Assembly (NCBI RefSeq): GCF_001430825.1
Contig: NZ_CP010535.1
Coordinates: 3,018,501-3,082,500 of the forward strand
Length of the DNA: 64,000 nucleotides
Source: Sediminicola sp. YIK13
GTDB lineage: Bacteria > Bacteroidota > Bacteroidia > Flavobacteriales > Flavobacteriaceae
Direction of reading: 5' to 3'
The notes under the pieces were generated by a model. It made no database searches. It was not told the DNA's origin and worked only from the letters and a program-made list of their open reading frames with translations. Both the position numbers and the translations under genes were made by a program. Positions 16,581 through 24,264 of the stretch are shown one piece after another. Positions within the stretch are counted from its first letter, which is position 1. Each line of letters opens with the position of its first letter.

Positions 16581-17684
16581 TTACCACTGCTGACTTCTGA
16601 ATTTTTTAGATTTCGCAAACGTAACGGTCTGCGAAAGATACTCTTCTAAATCATAAGTTGGAATGGGAAGGATGCTCTCCAATAGGGTAGTATCCCATTG
16701 ATTGGGCATAGAGGTCAAATAAGGATGTAGATGTACCCCGATGGTCTCGTAATAATATTTTTCCAAATCCGATTTAAAACCAGTAGTGCCATTGATCTTT
16801 TCCTGGGTGAAACTAAAATTTTTAAAACCTACAATATCGAAAATTTTAGACATTCCGGTCTTGAGGTTCGTTTCTTTGGAGTGGACGATATTCAGTTGCC
16901 CAATATCCGTTTCCATCGCCTTTACAATTACCCGTGCGGCATAATCTGTCGGTATTATATTCAGTCCGGCAGTATCGGTGGTAGAGATTCTAATAAGGTC
17001 ATTGGAATTGCTATTGTGGAAAAACTTGGCAAAGAGGTAAAAGACCATATATTTTGAAATAAAAAAATGTGGGTGGTCCTTGATATTCCCGCCCAATACG
17101 CTAGGTCTTAGGATTTGTACCGGTATATTGTGTTTTACGCCTGCTTCCAATAGGAATTTTTCCGAAGCATGCTTTGATGCTTCATAATGGTTACGGTATT
17201 TGCCCTTGTGCTTATTGGAATAATCGTTGTCTAGAACACCTCCAATATCACCAGCTGCAAAGGCGGTGCTGATATAGACGAACTTAGACATGAAAGGCGT
17301 ATAGGCGTTAAAGATATCCTTGGTAAATGCATAATTTTCATTGAAAATATCTTCTTTGGCACTATGGGCTGTTGAAAGATTGACGAATCCTGCCGAATGG
17401 ATAAAAAAATCTATTTTTTGATGCTTCAGAATTGAAGTCGGGTCCAAAAGTAATGTAGCATCAATAACCTGTATTCTGTCCAGAATGCTGGGCAAATTGT
17501 CCTTTATAAAGTTGGGGGCATATTCACTATGGAGCATTTTTATAATTCGCTCCTCTGGAGTGTTCGAATTTTTGCTTCGGATGGGTAGAAAAACCTTTTC
17601 TATAATTTGAGACTTCTGCTCAAAGAGGGAGAAAAGTATCTTGGATCCAAGCGTTCCTGTGGCTCCAGTTAAAATTATTTTCAT
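16581..17684 (-). CDS. SDR-family reductase resembling thioester/fatty acyl-CoA reductases
   Basis: A 367-residue protein with an N-terminal Rossmann motif (ILTGATGTLGSKIL, TGxxGxxG at about 5-12), VIDATLLLDPTSI, FIHSAGFVNLS, a YISTAFAAG strand and the catalytic YxxxK (YEASK). The sequence is closest to the NAD_binding_4 (male-sterility) type that reduces acyl-CoA or carrier-bound thioesters, rather than to sugar epimerases, although the substrate is not shown. It stands alone downstream of ahcY, separated by a 14-bp hairpin. A phosphopantetheinyl transferase lies 1.6 kb away, which would suit a carrier-linked substrate, but this is inference. Confidence 0.7.
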   Translation of the reverse strand: MKIILTGATGTLGSKILFSLFEQKSQIIEKVFLPIRSKNSNTPEERIIKMLHSEYAPNFIKDNLPSILDRIQVIDATLLLDPTSILKHQKIDFFIHSAGFVNLSTAHSAKEDIFNENYAFTKDIFNAYTPFMSKFVYISTAFAAGDIGGVLDNDYSNKHKGKYRNHYEASKHASEKFLLEAGVKHNIPVQILRPSVLGGNIKDHPHFFISKYMVFYLFAKFFHNSNSNDLIRISTTDTAGLNIIPTDYAARVIVKAMETDIGQLNIVHSKETNLKTGMSKIFDIVGFKNFSFTQEKINGTTGFKSDLEKYYYETIGVHLHPYLTSMPNQWDTTLLESILPIPTYDLEEYLSQTVTFAKSKKFRSQQW

Positions 17685-17725
17685 GAATACACGGTTGGTT
17701 TAATTGGGTGTGTCATTTAAAGATT

Positions 17726-17760
17726 GAACCCTTATCTTACTTCTCATAAGATAAGGGTTC
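17726..17760 (-). terminator. Hairpin after ahcY, probable terminator
   Basis: GAACCCTTATCTTA and its exact complement form a 14-bp stem with a 7-base loop between ahcY and the SDR gene. The following T run on the minus strand is weak (AATCTTT), so termination may be partial. Confidence 0.6.
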
Positions 17761-17799
17761 TAGATCCTCACTATTAGTATTGTTCAGTACTAACGAATG

Positions 17800-19116
17800 T
17801 TAATACCTGTAATATTCAGGTTTAAATGGTCCCTCAACAGAAACCCCAATGTATTTTGCCTGTTCTGGACGTAGGGTTTCCAATTCAACGCCCAATCGTT
17901 CCAAGTGCAATTTTGCTACTTTTTCATCCAAATGTTTTGGAAGCATATACACATCGTTTTCATATTTATCCTTGTGTTTCCAAAGCTCAATTTGTGCCAA
18001 CGTCTGGTTGGTGAACGAGTTGCTCATCACAAAACTTGGGTGACCTGTGGCACATCCAAGATTCACCAATCGGCCTTCGGCCAAAAGGATTATGTCCTTC
18101 CCATCAATGGTATACTTGTCTACCTGTGGTTTGATCTGGTCTTTGGTATATCCATAGTTTTTGTTCAACCAAGCCATATCTATCTCATTGTCAAAATGAC
18201 CAATATTACAAACGATCACCTTATCCTTCATTGCTTTAAAATGCTGTGATTGGATGATGTCCTTATTTCCAGTGGTGGTGATCACGACATCGGCATTGCC
18301 AACAACAGTCTCCATTTTCTTCACTTCAAACCCGTCCATTGCAGCTTGCAATGCACAAATTGGGTCAATTTCAGTAACTGTTACAATAGAACCTGCTCCT
18401 TTAAATGAGGCAGCTGTTCCCTTACCCACATCACCATAACCGGCAACAACAACTCTTTTCCCAGCTAGCATAGTGTCCGTGGCCCTTCTTATGGCATCTA
18501 CGGCACTCTCTCTACACCCATACTTGTTGTCAAATTTGGATTTTGTAACGGAGTCGTTTACATTGATGGCAGGCATTGGTAAGGTACCGTTCTTCACTCT
18601 TTCGTAAAGTCTGTGAACACCTGTTGTGGTTTCTTCGGATAGTCCATTGATGCCGCTGGCCAATTCTGGATATTTGTCCAACACCATATTTGTTAAGTCT
18701 CCACCATCATCCAAGATCATGTTCAATGGCTTGCGATCTTCCCCGAAAAACAAGGTCTGTTCTATACACCAATCAAATTCTTCCTCGTTCATCCCTTTCC
18801 AAGCATATACAGGTATTCCTGCCGCTGCGATGGCAGCTGCTGCCTGATCTTGGGTAGAGAATATGTTACATGAGCTCCAGGTTACCTCTGCACCAAGTGC
18901 TACCAAAGTCTCAATAAGTACTGCTGTTTGAATGGTCATATGCAAACAACCGGCAATACGCGCTCCTTTTAAGGGCTGTTCATCTTTGTATTCCTCCCTT
19001 AAGGACATTAGGCCTGGCATTTCTGCTTCGGCCAATAGAATTTCTTTTCGGCCCCAATCGGCTAGGGACATATCTTTTACCTTATTTGGTACATAAGGAA
19101 CGGTTTTGGTGCTCAT
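17800..19116 (-). CDS. ahcY: Adenosylhomocysteinase
   Basis: This 438-residue enzyme splits S-adenosylhomocysteine to adenosine and homocysteine, clearing the by-product of methylation. The N-terminal substrate part contains [16 protein letters not shown] and DDGGDLTNM; the NAD domain has [13 protein letters not shown] at about 220; the C-terminus ends FKPEYYRY, the usual KPDHYRY-type tail that reaches into the neighbouring subunit. It is preceded by an unusually long leader and a canonical promoter overlapping the divergent PPTase gene. Confidence 0.97.
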   Translation of the reverse strand: MSTKTVPYVPNKVKDMSLADWGRKEILLAEAEMPGLMSLREEYKDEQPLKGARIAGCLHMTIQTAVLIETLVALGAEVTWSSCNIFSTQDQAAAAIAAAGIPVYAWKGMNEEEFDWCIEQTLFFGEDRKPLNMILDDGGDLTNMVLDKYPELASGINGLSEETTTGVHRLYERVKNGTLPMPAINVNDSVTKSKFDNKYGCRESAVDAIRRATDTMLAGKRVVVAGYGDVGKGTAASFKGAGSIVTVTEIDPICALQAAMDGFEVKKMETVVGNADVVITTTGNKDIIQSQHFKAMKDKVIVCNIGHFDNEIDMAWLNKNYGYTKDQIKPQVDKYTIDGKDIILLAEGRLVNLGCATGHPSFVMSNSFTNQTLAQIELWKHKDKYENDVYMLPKHLDEKVAKLHLERLGVELETLRPEQAKYIGVSVEGPFKPEYYRY

Positions 19117-19228
19117 GTGATCAATTTTTTTGTTATAATTATATAAAATGTCAGCGATAAAGAGGGTGGAGGATTAATTATTATATCATCTGCTCACATC
19201 TTTACCATTTTATTTTTACTTTCGTTAT

Positions 19229-19252
19229 ATAGCGCTTTTTACCGCTATATTC
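19229..19252 (-). promoter_or_regulatory. Hairpin at the start of the ahcY leader
   Basis: Read on the minus strand, ATATAGCG and CGCTATAT form a perfect 8-bp stem with an 8-base loop, a few bases after the predicted transcription start. The leader then runs some 110 further bases to the ahcY ATG without a gene. I cannot match it to a known SAH or SAM riboswitch. Confidence 0.4.
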
Positions 19253-19258
19253 TGAGTG

Positions 19259-19287
19259 CAAAGGTACTAATTACTTAAATAAACCAA
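19259..19287 (-). promoter_or_regulatory. Promoter of ahcY
   Basis: On the minus strand TTGG starts at 19287, and after an 18-base spacer TACCTTTG occupies 19266-19259, followed by CACTCAG. This matches the Bacteroidota consensus well. The -33 element overlaps the ATG of the divergent PPTase gene. Confidence 0.75.
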
Positions 19288-19922
19288 TGGCTATTTACAA
19301 AACTATAACAGTAAGGCCTGGTGTTGTGGTGCATATCTGGAAGATAGAGGAAACAGAGGATGAGCTTTCCAAGGATATTGTGTTGACCCCACATTGCCAG
19401 AAAAGGCTTAACGGGATGAAATCTGAACTTCATAGAAGGGGATTTTTGAGCATACGCCACTTATTGGCCGTTGTTGGTTATACGGACCATGACCTGTTTT
19501 ATGACGATGCGGGGAAACCCCATTTAAAGGATGGTCGGCATATATCCATAACCCATTCCCACGAATTCACTGGGATTATCGTTGCGGATTTTGATGAAGT
19601 GGGTATAGACATAGAAATGCAACGCGATAAAATCCTGAGGATTGCAAATAAATTTACGCCGTTGGAGGAATATAGGACCCTGGCCAATTCAGATGCCATC
19701 ATTCGAAAGCTTACGATCGTATGGGGAGCAAAGGAATCGCTTTATAAAATTTATGCCAAACACGGACTGAGCTTTTTACACCACGTGGATGTGAAGGACT
19801 TTTCCTTTTCGGATTCCAAGACAACAGCAGAAATCCTATACCATGGGGACCAATCATTCTACGATATAAATTTTCTGGAATTTGAAGATTATACCTGTGT
19901 GTATGCAGTAAAACAGGCATAA
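19287..19922 (+). CDS. 4'-phosphopantetheinyl transferase (Sfp type)
   Basis: A 211-residue enzyme that transfers phosphopantetheine from CoA to carrier proteins. The signatures are present: ISITHSHEFTGIIV, the Mg-binding VGIDIEMQRDK (D and E) and WGAKESLYKIY (WxxKExxxK). It is the usual Bacteroidota PPTase and may serve fatty acid synthesis or secondary metabolism. It is divergent from ahcY. Its ATG coincides with the ahcY -33 element, so its own 5' untranslated region lies inside the ahcY promoter region. Confidence 0.88.
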   Translation: MAIYKTITVRPGVVVHIWKIEETEDELSKDIVLTPHCQKRLNGMKSELHRRGFLSIRHLLAVVGYTDHDLFYDDAGKPHLKDGRHISITHSHEFTGIIVADFDEVGIDIEMQRDKILRIANKFTPLEEYRTLANSDAIIRKLTIVWGAKESLYKIYAKHGLSFLHHVDVKDFSFSDSKTTAEILYHGDQSFYDINFLEFEDYTCVYAVKQA

Positions 19923-19994
19923 AGACCATAGGGCTTGTGTCCAAATTCTATATTAAATAATTTCCACTGTTATCTTTAATTTCAAACACATTTC

Positions 19995-20255
19995 ATGAAC
20001 ATTTCCGTTGAGCTCACCCTATCTCCCTTACAGGACACTTATGAGGAGCATATTATCAATTTTATCAAAAAATTAAGGGCTTCGGGACTTACCGTCTTAG
20101 AGAACCCTTTGAGCACTCAAATTTATGGGGATTACGATAAGGTCATGTCCCTTTTGCAGGAAGAAATTAAGGAGGCTTTTGAGTTGATGGACAAAGGCTT
20201 GTTGTATATGAAAATCGTAAAATCGGACAGAAGCGAGTATGAGCCCCATTTTTGA
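19995..20255 (+). CDS. YkoF-like thiamine-binding protein
   Basis: An 86-residue soluble protein of the MTH1187/YkoF ferredoxin-like superfamily: MNISVELTLSPLQDTYEE, then IINFIKKLRASGLTVLENPLSTQIYGDYDKVMSLL. YkoF of Bacillus binds thiamine or its pyrimidine. It is the first gene of a plus-strand operon with pnuC, which overlaps it by 17 bases. The pairing with a vitamin transporter and a TPP-controlled receptor 8 kb away supports a link with thiamine. Confidence 0.8.
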   Translation: MNISVELTLSPLQDTYEEHIINFIKKLRASGLTVLENPLSTQIYGDYDKVMSLLQEEIKEAFELMDKGLLYMKIVKSDRSEYEPHF

Positions 20256-20877
20256 TTGGATTTTTGCACAATATGAAGGAATAGCTACCCATTTGATCAT
20301 TTTGGAGATGTTTGGGGTATTCTTTGGTTTTCTCAGCGTTTGGTATTCCATGCGGGAGAATATTTTGGTATTCCCAACCGGTATCATCAGTACTGGGATT
20401 TTCGTCTATATCTTATTGGTTTTTGGCCTTTTGGGCGATATGCTTATCAACGCCTATTATTTTACCATGAGCATATATGGATGGTACGTTTGGACAAGAA
20501 AAGTAGATGCTACCCATTTTATTCCTATTACTAAAACAACATCCAAGGAAAGGAAATGGTCTGCAATTCTTTTTGTAGCCACGATTGTATTTGTAATGGT
20601 TGTATACCTGTTTTTTGATAAGCTGGATAGTTGGACCTCCTATGTAGATTCTTTTACTACTGCTATTTTCTTTGTTGGGATGTGGCTGATGGCCAGAAAA
20701 AAGATTGAAAACTGGATTTACTGGATTATAGGAGATATAATATCTGTCCCTTTATATCTTTACAAAGGACTTATATTTACTTCTTTACAGTATTTTTTAT
20801 TCACAATTATAGCCATTTTCGGGTATCTAGCATGGAAGAAAAGTTTAAACAAGAGCCCTCAGACATTATTAAAATAG
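20239..20877 (+). CDS. pnuC: PnuC-family vitamin transporter (nicotinamide riboside or thiamine)
   Basis: A 212-residue inner-membrane protein with seven or so helices and PnuC signatures: EMFGVFFGFLSVWYSMREN and ENWIYWIIGDIISVPLYLYKG. PnuC proteins take up nicotinamide riboside by facilitated diffusion; the related PnuT proteins of Bacteroidota take up thiamine. The downstream NadR-type kinase argues for nicotinamide riboside; the overlapping upstream thiamine-binding gene and the nearby TPP-controlled TonB receptor argue for thiamine (PnuT). I cannot decide from sequence alone, so the symbol names the family only. It overlaps the kinase gene by 46 bases. Confidence 0.85.
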   Translation: MSPIFDWIFAQYEGIATHLIILEMFGVFFGFLSVWYSMRENILVFPTGIISTGIFVYILLVFGLLGDMLINAYYFTMSIYGWYVWTRKVDATHFIPITKTTSKERKWSAILFVATIVFVMVVYLFFDKLDSWTSYVDSFTTAIFFVGMWLMARKKIENWIYWIIGDIISVPLYLYKGLIFTSLQYFLFTIIAIFGYLAWKKSLNKSPQTLLK

Positions 20878-21395
20878 TTTTGTTCGGACCAGAATCTACT
20901 GGTAAAACAACCCTGTCGGCGCTGTTGGCCAAACACTATAATACAGTCTGGGTCCCGGAGTACGCAAGGGAATATTTGCAGGATAAATGGAACAAGGAAC
21001 ATAAGACCTGTGAGCCAAAGGACTTACTCCCCATTGCAGAGGGTCAGATGCTTTTAGAAAATACCCTATCAAAAAAGGCAAATGATATTTTAATATGCGA
21101 CACTGATCTGCTTGAGACCAAGGTATATTCCGAAGCTTATTATTTGGGGTATTGTGACCCTGTCTTGGAGAAGCATGCGTTGGAAAATACCTACGACCTT
21201 TATTTGTTGACGTATATAGATGTTCCTTGGGAGAAAGACGATCTTAGGGACAAGCCCGATGAAAGAGAACGAATGTTTTTATATTTCAAGGATACTTTAG
21301 AAGAATATGGTCGAAATTTTGTTATTTTAAAGGGTGATACAAAAACCAGGTTGGCCAAGGCCGTGGAACACATTGATAAATTACTTAAAAAATGA
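20832..21395 (+). CDS. NadR-type nucleoside kinase (P-loop ATPase)
   Basis: A 187-residue protein resembling the ribosylnicotinamide kinase domain of NadR alone. The Walker A is GPESTGKTT at about residues 19-27; EYAREYL and ICDTDLLETKVY, followed by LLTYIDVPWEKDDLRDKPDER (a long arginine-containing lid), match the NadR kinase pattern. It would trap an imported vitamin by phosphorylation, either nicotinamide riboside or, if its transporter is a PnuT, thiamine. It overlaps pnuC by 46 bases and the DUF4301 gene by 4 (ATGA), so the four genes are translationally coupled. Confidence 0.8.
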   Translation: MEEKFKQEPSDIIKIVLFGPESTGKTTLSALLAKHYNTVWVPEYAREYLQDKWNKEHKTCEPKDLLPIAEGQMLLENTLSKKANDILICDTDLLETKVYSEAYYLGYCDPVLEKHALENTYDLYLLTYIDVPWEKDDLRDKPDERERMFLYFKDTLEEYGRNFVILKGDTKTRLAKAVEHIDKLLKK

Positions 21396-22933
21396 CAGCA
21401 TTTTCATCAAGCGATCATCAACAACTTTTAGATAAGGGAATTAAAAAAGAAAAGGTATTAGACCAAATTGAAACCTTTAAGGAGGGGATTCCTTTTGTGC
21501 ATTTGGAGAAGGCAGCAATAATTTCGGACGGGATATTAAAATTTAGTCCTACCGAGGAAAAGGAGTTGGTATCAATTTTTGATAAACTGAAAGCCAAAAA
21601 GGCACTTTTGAAATTCGTGCCGGCCTCAGGTGCCGCATCTAGAATGTTTAAAGCGTTGTTTAACTTTTTGGAATCATTTGATCCATCAAAGGAAAGTTTA
21701 AAATCGTATTTGGATAGGACCGGAGATAAAGACATAGAAGCATTTGTTGATGGAATAAAGAATTTTCCTTTCTATGATAAAATAGAAAAGAGAATATCAG
21801 GAATGGCTAAATCCAATGATGAAGAGGTGTATCTCTTTGTCCAGGAAATGTTGGCAGAGGACAAATTGAACTATGGTTTTTATCCCAAAGGTCTTTTGCC
21901 ATTTCATAAATATGGTACACATGGGGCCACCCCCTTTGAAGAACATCTAAAAGAGGGTTCTCTATACGCTAAGGTTGATGGTGCCGCACAACTTCACTTT
22001 ACCATCTCAGAACAACATGATGAGATGTTCAAAAAAGAATTTAAAGAAGTGAACGAGAGGGTATCCAAAGCTACGGGAACAGAATTCCGAGTTAGTTACT
22101 CCTATCAAAAGCCTGCTACAGATACGGTGGCAGTAACCATGACCAATGAACTGTTCCGGAATTCAGATGGCTCCTTGCTTTTTCGGCCAGGTGGTCACGG
22201 AGCATTGATTGAAAACCTCAATGAACAGAATGCTGATATCATATTTATTAAAAATATTGATAATGTTGTGGTTGACAAGGTTGTTGATCAGGTAGCCAAC
22301 AGTAAAAAGGTGTTGGCAGGTTTACTGTTGAAACTACAAGAAAAGGCATTTGCGTATGCCGCCTTATTGGAAAAGAATGGAGAGACCTTGGATGAGGTCA
22401 TGGAGGTTAAATCCTTTCTGGAGGAACAGTTAAATGTGAGGTTCGTATCTAACTTCGATAGCTTTACCATAGCACAACAATTGGAAATCCTAAAAGACAA
22501 GCTCAATAGACCTATCCGAATTTGCGGAATGGTAAAAAATGAAGGGGAGCCTGGTGGAGGTCCTTTTTGGATAAAGGATAAAACAGATCATATATCCCTA
22601 CAGATTATCGAGAGTGCCCAAGTAGATATGTCCAACGGTGGTCAGGTGGCAATTTTTAAAAACTCAACCCACTTTAATCCAGTGGATCTCGTCTGTGGTG
22701 TAAAGAACTATAAAGGTGAAAAATTTAATCTCTTGAATTTTGTGGACCACAAACAAGGGTTTATCACTCAAAAAACCAAAGATGGCAAGGATTTAAAGGC
22801 ACTAGAACTTCCTGGATTATGGAATGGGGCAATGGCATATTGGAATACGATATTTGTGGAGGTGCCGTTGGTGACCTTTAACCCTGTTAAAACCGTAAAT
22901 GACTTATTAAAACCTACCCATCAAGTGAAATAG
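21392..22933 (+). CDS. DUF4301 protein, nucleotidyltransferase-like
   Basis: A 513-residue soluble protein of family DUF4301, of unknown function. Two stretches recall sugar-nucleotide pyrophosphorylases with a GT-A fold: KFVPASGAASRMFKAL (about 74-89, compare the GGxGTRM loop) and LLFRPGGHGALIENLN followed by DIIFIKNIDNVV (about 265-296, compare the UGPase GHGxxxxxL and NIDN motifs). The C-terminal third contains GGPFWI and a block similar to UDP-sugar enzymes' tails. The start overlaps the kinase stop by 4 bases, so it belongs to the operon. A terminator follows at 22970. Confidence 0.75.
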   Translation: MTAFSSSDHQQLLDKGIKKEKVLDQIETFKEGIPFVHLEKAAIISDGILKFSPTEEKELVSIFDKLKAKKALLKFVPASGAASRMFKALFNFLESFDPSKESLKSYLDRTGDKDIEAFVDGIKNFPFYDKIEKRISGMAKSNDEEVYLFVQEMLAEDKLNYGFYPKGLLPFHKYGTHGATPFEEHLKEGSLYAKVDGAAQLHFTISEQHDEMFKKEFKEVNERVSKATGTEFRVSYSYQKPATDTVAVTMTNELFRNSDGSLLFRPGGHGALIENLNEQNADIIFIKNIDNVVVDKVVDQVANSKKVLAGLLLKLQEKAFAYAALLEKNGETLDEVMEVKSFLEEQLNVRFVSNFDSFTIAQQLEILKDKLNRPIRICGMVKNEGEPGGGPFWIKDKTDHISLQIIESAQVDMSNGGQVAIFKNSTHFNPVDLVCGVKNYKGEKFNLLNFVDHKQGFITQKTKDGKDLKALELPGLWNGAMAYWNTIFVEVPLVTFNPVKTVNDLLKPTHQVK

Positions 22934-22969
22934 GAAATTAAAACTTTAAATTAAATATCCATTTGGAGT

Positions 22970-23001
22970 AAAAAAGTGTGTAAGTTTTACACACTTTTTT
23001 T
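22970..23001 (+). terminator. Terminator of the YkoF-pnuC-kinase-DUF4301 operon
   Basis: AAAAAAGTGTGTAA and TTACACACTTTTTT form a 14-bp perfect stem with a 3-base loop, ending in T7. Confidence 0.88.
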
Positions 23002-23011
23002 GTTTGGGATA

Positions 23012-23028
23012 CACAATTACACATCTTC
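23012..23028 (+). promoter_or_regulatory. Shared upstream element, copy 1 (candidate activator site)
   Basis: CACAATTACACATCTTC recurs as CACAATTACACAGCTTC at 23590-23606, 15 of 17 bases equal. Both copies lie 90-101 bases before a sigma-54-like -24 sequence and before paralogous genes. It is a candidate enhancer for the adjacent NtrC-type regulator. Confidence 0.5.
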
Positions 23029-23099
23029 TTTTCTGCCGGCATTTTTAACAATCCATGATAAACAGGGCCCTTGAGCGTATTTCCATAGGCTATTATGTT

Positions 23100-23116
23100 T
23101 TGGCACTATTTTTCCT
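23100..23116 (+). promoter_or_regulatory. Candidate sigma-54 promoter of PepSY-like gene 1
   Basis: TTGGCACTATTTTTCCT fits the consensus TTGGCACGNNNNTTGCT with a perfect -24 box and one mismatch in the -12 box (TTCC for TTGC). Start of transcription would be about 23127, giving a 38-base leader to the ATG at 23165. Confidence 0.55.
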
Positions 23117-23164
23117 TTATCCATTGTAATAATGAAAATGAGTATTCACTTAAAACGTAGTAAA

Positions 23165-23464
23165 ATGAAAAATATAGTATATGCCACAGCAATTGCACTA
23201 GGAAGTTTGTCAACAATTTCTGCCAACCCTCCAATTTTCCATGATGGAATCATGGAATTGGTAATTGCACAAGAGTTTACTGAAATCGCCGTAAAGGATG
23301 TTCCTACAGCAGTCGTTGAAGGATTGGAGAAAGATCATATGGGAGCCACCATTCAAAAGGCATATGTCAATGAAGAATTGGAATATAAATTAGAGGTAGC
23401 CTTGGAAGATGGTTCCACAAGCACTTTTTATTTTGACGCCGATGGTAACCCCATTGATATGTAA
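23165..23464 (+). CDS. PepSY-like small secreted protein, copy 1
   Basis: A 99-residue protein with a signal peptide (MKNIVYATAIALGSLSTISA) and one small PepSY-like (DUF2874-type) domain: VPTAVVEGLEKDH, IQKAYVNEELEYKLEVALEDG, FYFDADGNPIDM. The start at 23165 is preferred over in-frame starts at 23132 and 23138 because it gives a clean signal peptide and lies downstream of the predicted start of transcription. It is paralogous to the gene at 23743. Such proteins are periplasmic or surface-exposed and bind unknown ligands. It ends with a strong terminator, so it is a single-gene unit. Confidence 0.78.
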   Translation: MKNIVYATAIALGSLSTISANPPIFHDGIMELVIAQEFTEIAVKDVPTAVVEGLEKDHMGATIQKAYVNEELEYKLEVALEDGSTSTFYFDADGNPIDM

Positions 23465-23507
23465 TTTATAAAGTACAAAAGTTAGTTTTTGGTTAGTTTG
23501 GTTTTGA

Positions 23508-23543
23508 GGGAGGCTGCAGCAATGCAGCCTCCCTTATTTTTTT
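23508..23543 (+). terminator. Terminator after PepSY-like gene 1
   Basis: GGGAGGCTGC / GCAGCCTCCC, a perfect 10-bp stem with a 6-base loop, followed by TTATTTTTTT. Confidence 0.9.
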
Positions 23544-23589
23544 GACTCGCTCTCTGTATACCTGCTACACACCTGGGCACAGAATTACG

Positions 23590-23606
23590 CACAATTACAC
23601 AGCTTC
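23590..23606 (+). promoter_or_regulatory. Shared upstream element, copy 2
   Basis: CACAATTACACAGCTTC, the second copy of the element at 23012. A related half, CACAGAATTAC, lies immediately upstream (23578-23588), so the site may be a tandem. Confidence 0.5.
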
Positions 23607-23687
23607 GTTATTTGTTCAATTCATAGAACGCAAAATAAGACATTGATTTTCAGCGGTTTAAATATTTTTTTCCTCTCGTAAGTGAAG

Positions 23688-23705
23688 TTCGGCATCATTA
23701 TTTCA
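23688..23705 (+). promoter_or_regulatory. Weak sigma-54-like promoter of PepSY-like gene 2
   Basis: TTCGGCATCATTATTTCA keeps the GG at -24 and the C at -12 with ten bases between, but differs from consensus at several positions. It is weaker than the copy at 23100 and is supported mainly by the parallel arrangement. Confidence 0.3.
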
Positions 23706-23742
23706 ATAGGAATAACAGGTTTAACCTTTAAATATAAACGAG

Positions 23743-24045
23743 ATGAAAAAGTTATTTTATGTAGCAGCATTGTCATTAGCAAGTTTAACTGCATTTGCGC
23801 AGAATTCAGCGGAGGCGAACATAGGGGCAGGAGCAGAAGTATCTACCCAGGACAATTATACCGAAATAGTTAGCAGTGAATTACCAGAAGCTGTAACTGC
23901 AGCAATTGCAAGGGACTACCCAACCGCAGCTGTCAACAAAGCGTATGTAAACAAAGACAAGCACTATAAATTGGAATTGGTATTGAAAGATGGTGCTTCA
24001 GGTACCCTTTATGCCGATCAAGACGGGAATTGGATTGAGATGTAG
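23743..24045 (+). CDS. PepSY-like small secreted protein, copy 2
   Basis: A 100-residue protein with a signal peptide ending at LTAFAQ and a PepSY-like domain: LPEAVTAAIARDYP, VNKAYVNKDKHYKLELVLKDG, LYADQDGNWIEM. It aligns across its whole mature length with the gene at 23165. It sits just upstream of the sigma-54 response regulator but is cut off from it by a strong terminator, so it is transcribed alone. Confidence 0.78.
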   Translation: MKKLFYVAALSLASLTAFAQNSAEANIGAGAEVSTQDNYTEIVSSELPEAVTAAIARDYPTAAVNKAYVNKDKHYKLELVLKDGASGTLYADQDGNWIEM

Positions 24046-24077
24046 TAAAGTTTAAGTTAGTTTTTTTAGTTTGGTAG

Positions 24078-24110
24078 AAAAGGAGCTGTATTCGTACAGC
24101 TCCTTTTTTT
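24078..24110 (+). terminator. Terminator after PepSY-like gene 2
   Basis: AAAAGGAGCTGTA and its complement form a 13-bp stem closed by a TTCG tetraloop, followed by T8. Confidence 0.92.
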
Positions 24111-24264
24111 TATGTTTAAATACATGCTGTAATTAAATTTTCTGTGGTGTGCTTTGTCAAAGGTTGCATATGGATTTCGATTGGGTTAGTATTTTATGAA
24201 ATAATTAAAACCCAAGTGACTTTCAAATGTTAATTTTACAGGGATACTTTAATCATTCACAGTA

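Noticed and set aside
19155-19200. A SAM-I riboswitch-like stretch (GATAAAGAGGGTGGAGGA) ahead of the PPTase gene
   Set aside because: Only the 5' part resembles an S-box; the GGCC and GGCAACC segments are absent, and it lies in the ahcY leader on the opposite strand.
22981-22994. GTGTGTAA...TTACACAC as a regulator site related to the CACAATTACACA elements
   Set aside because: It is fully explained as the stem of a strong terminator with A and T runs; resemblance to the shared element is only TTACACA.
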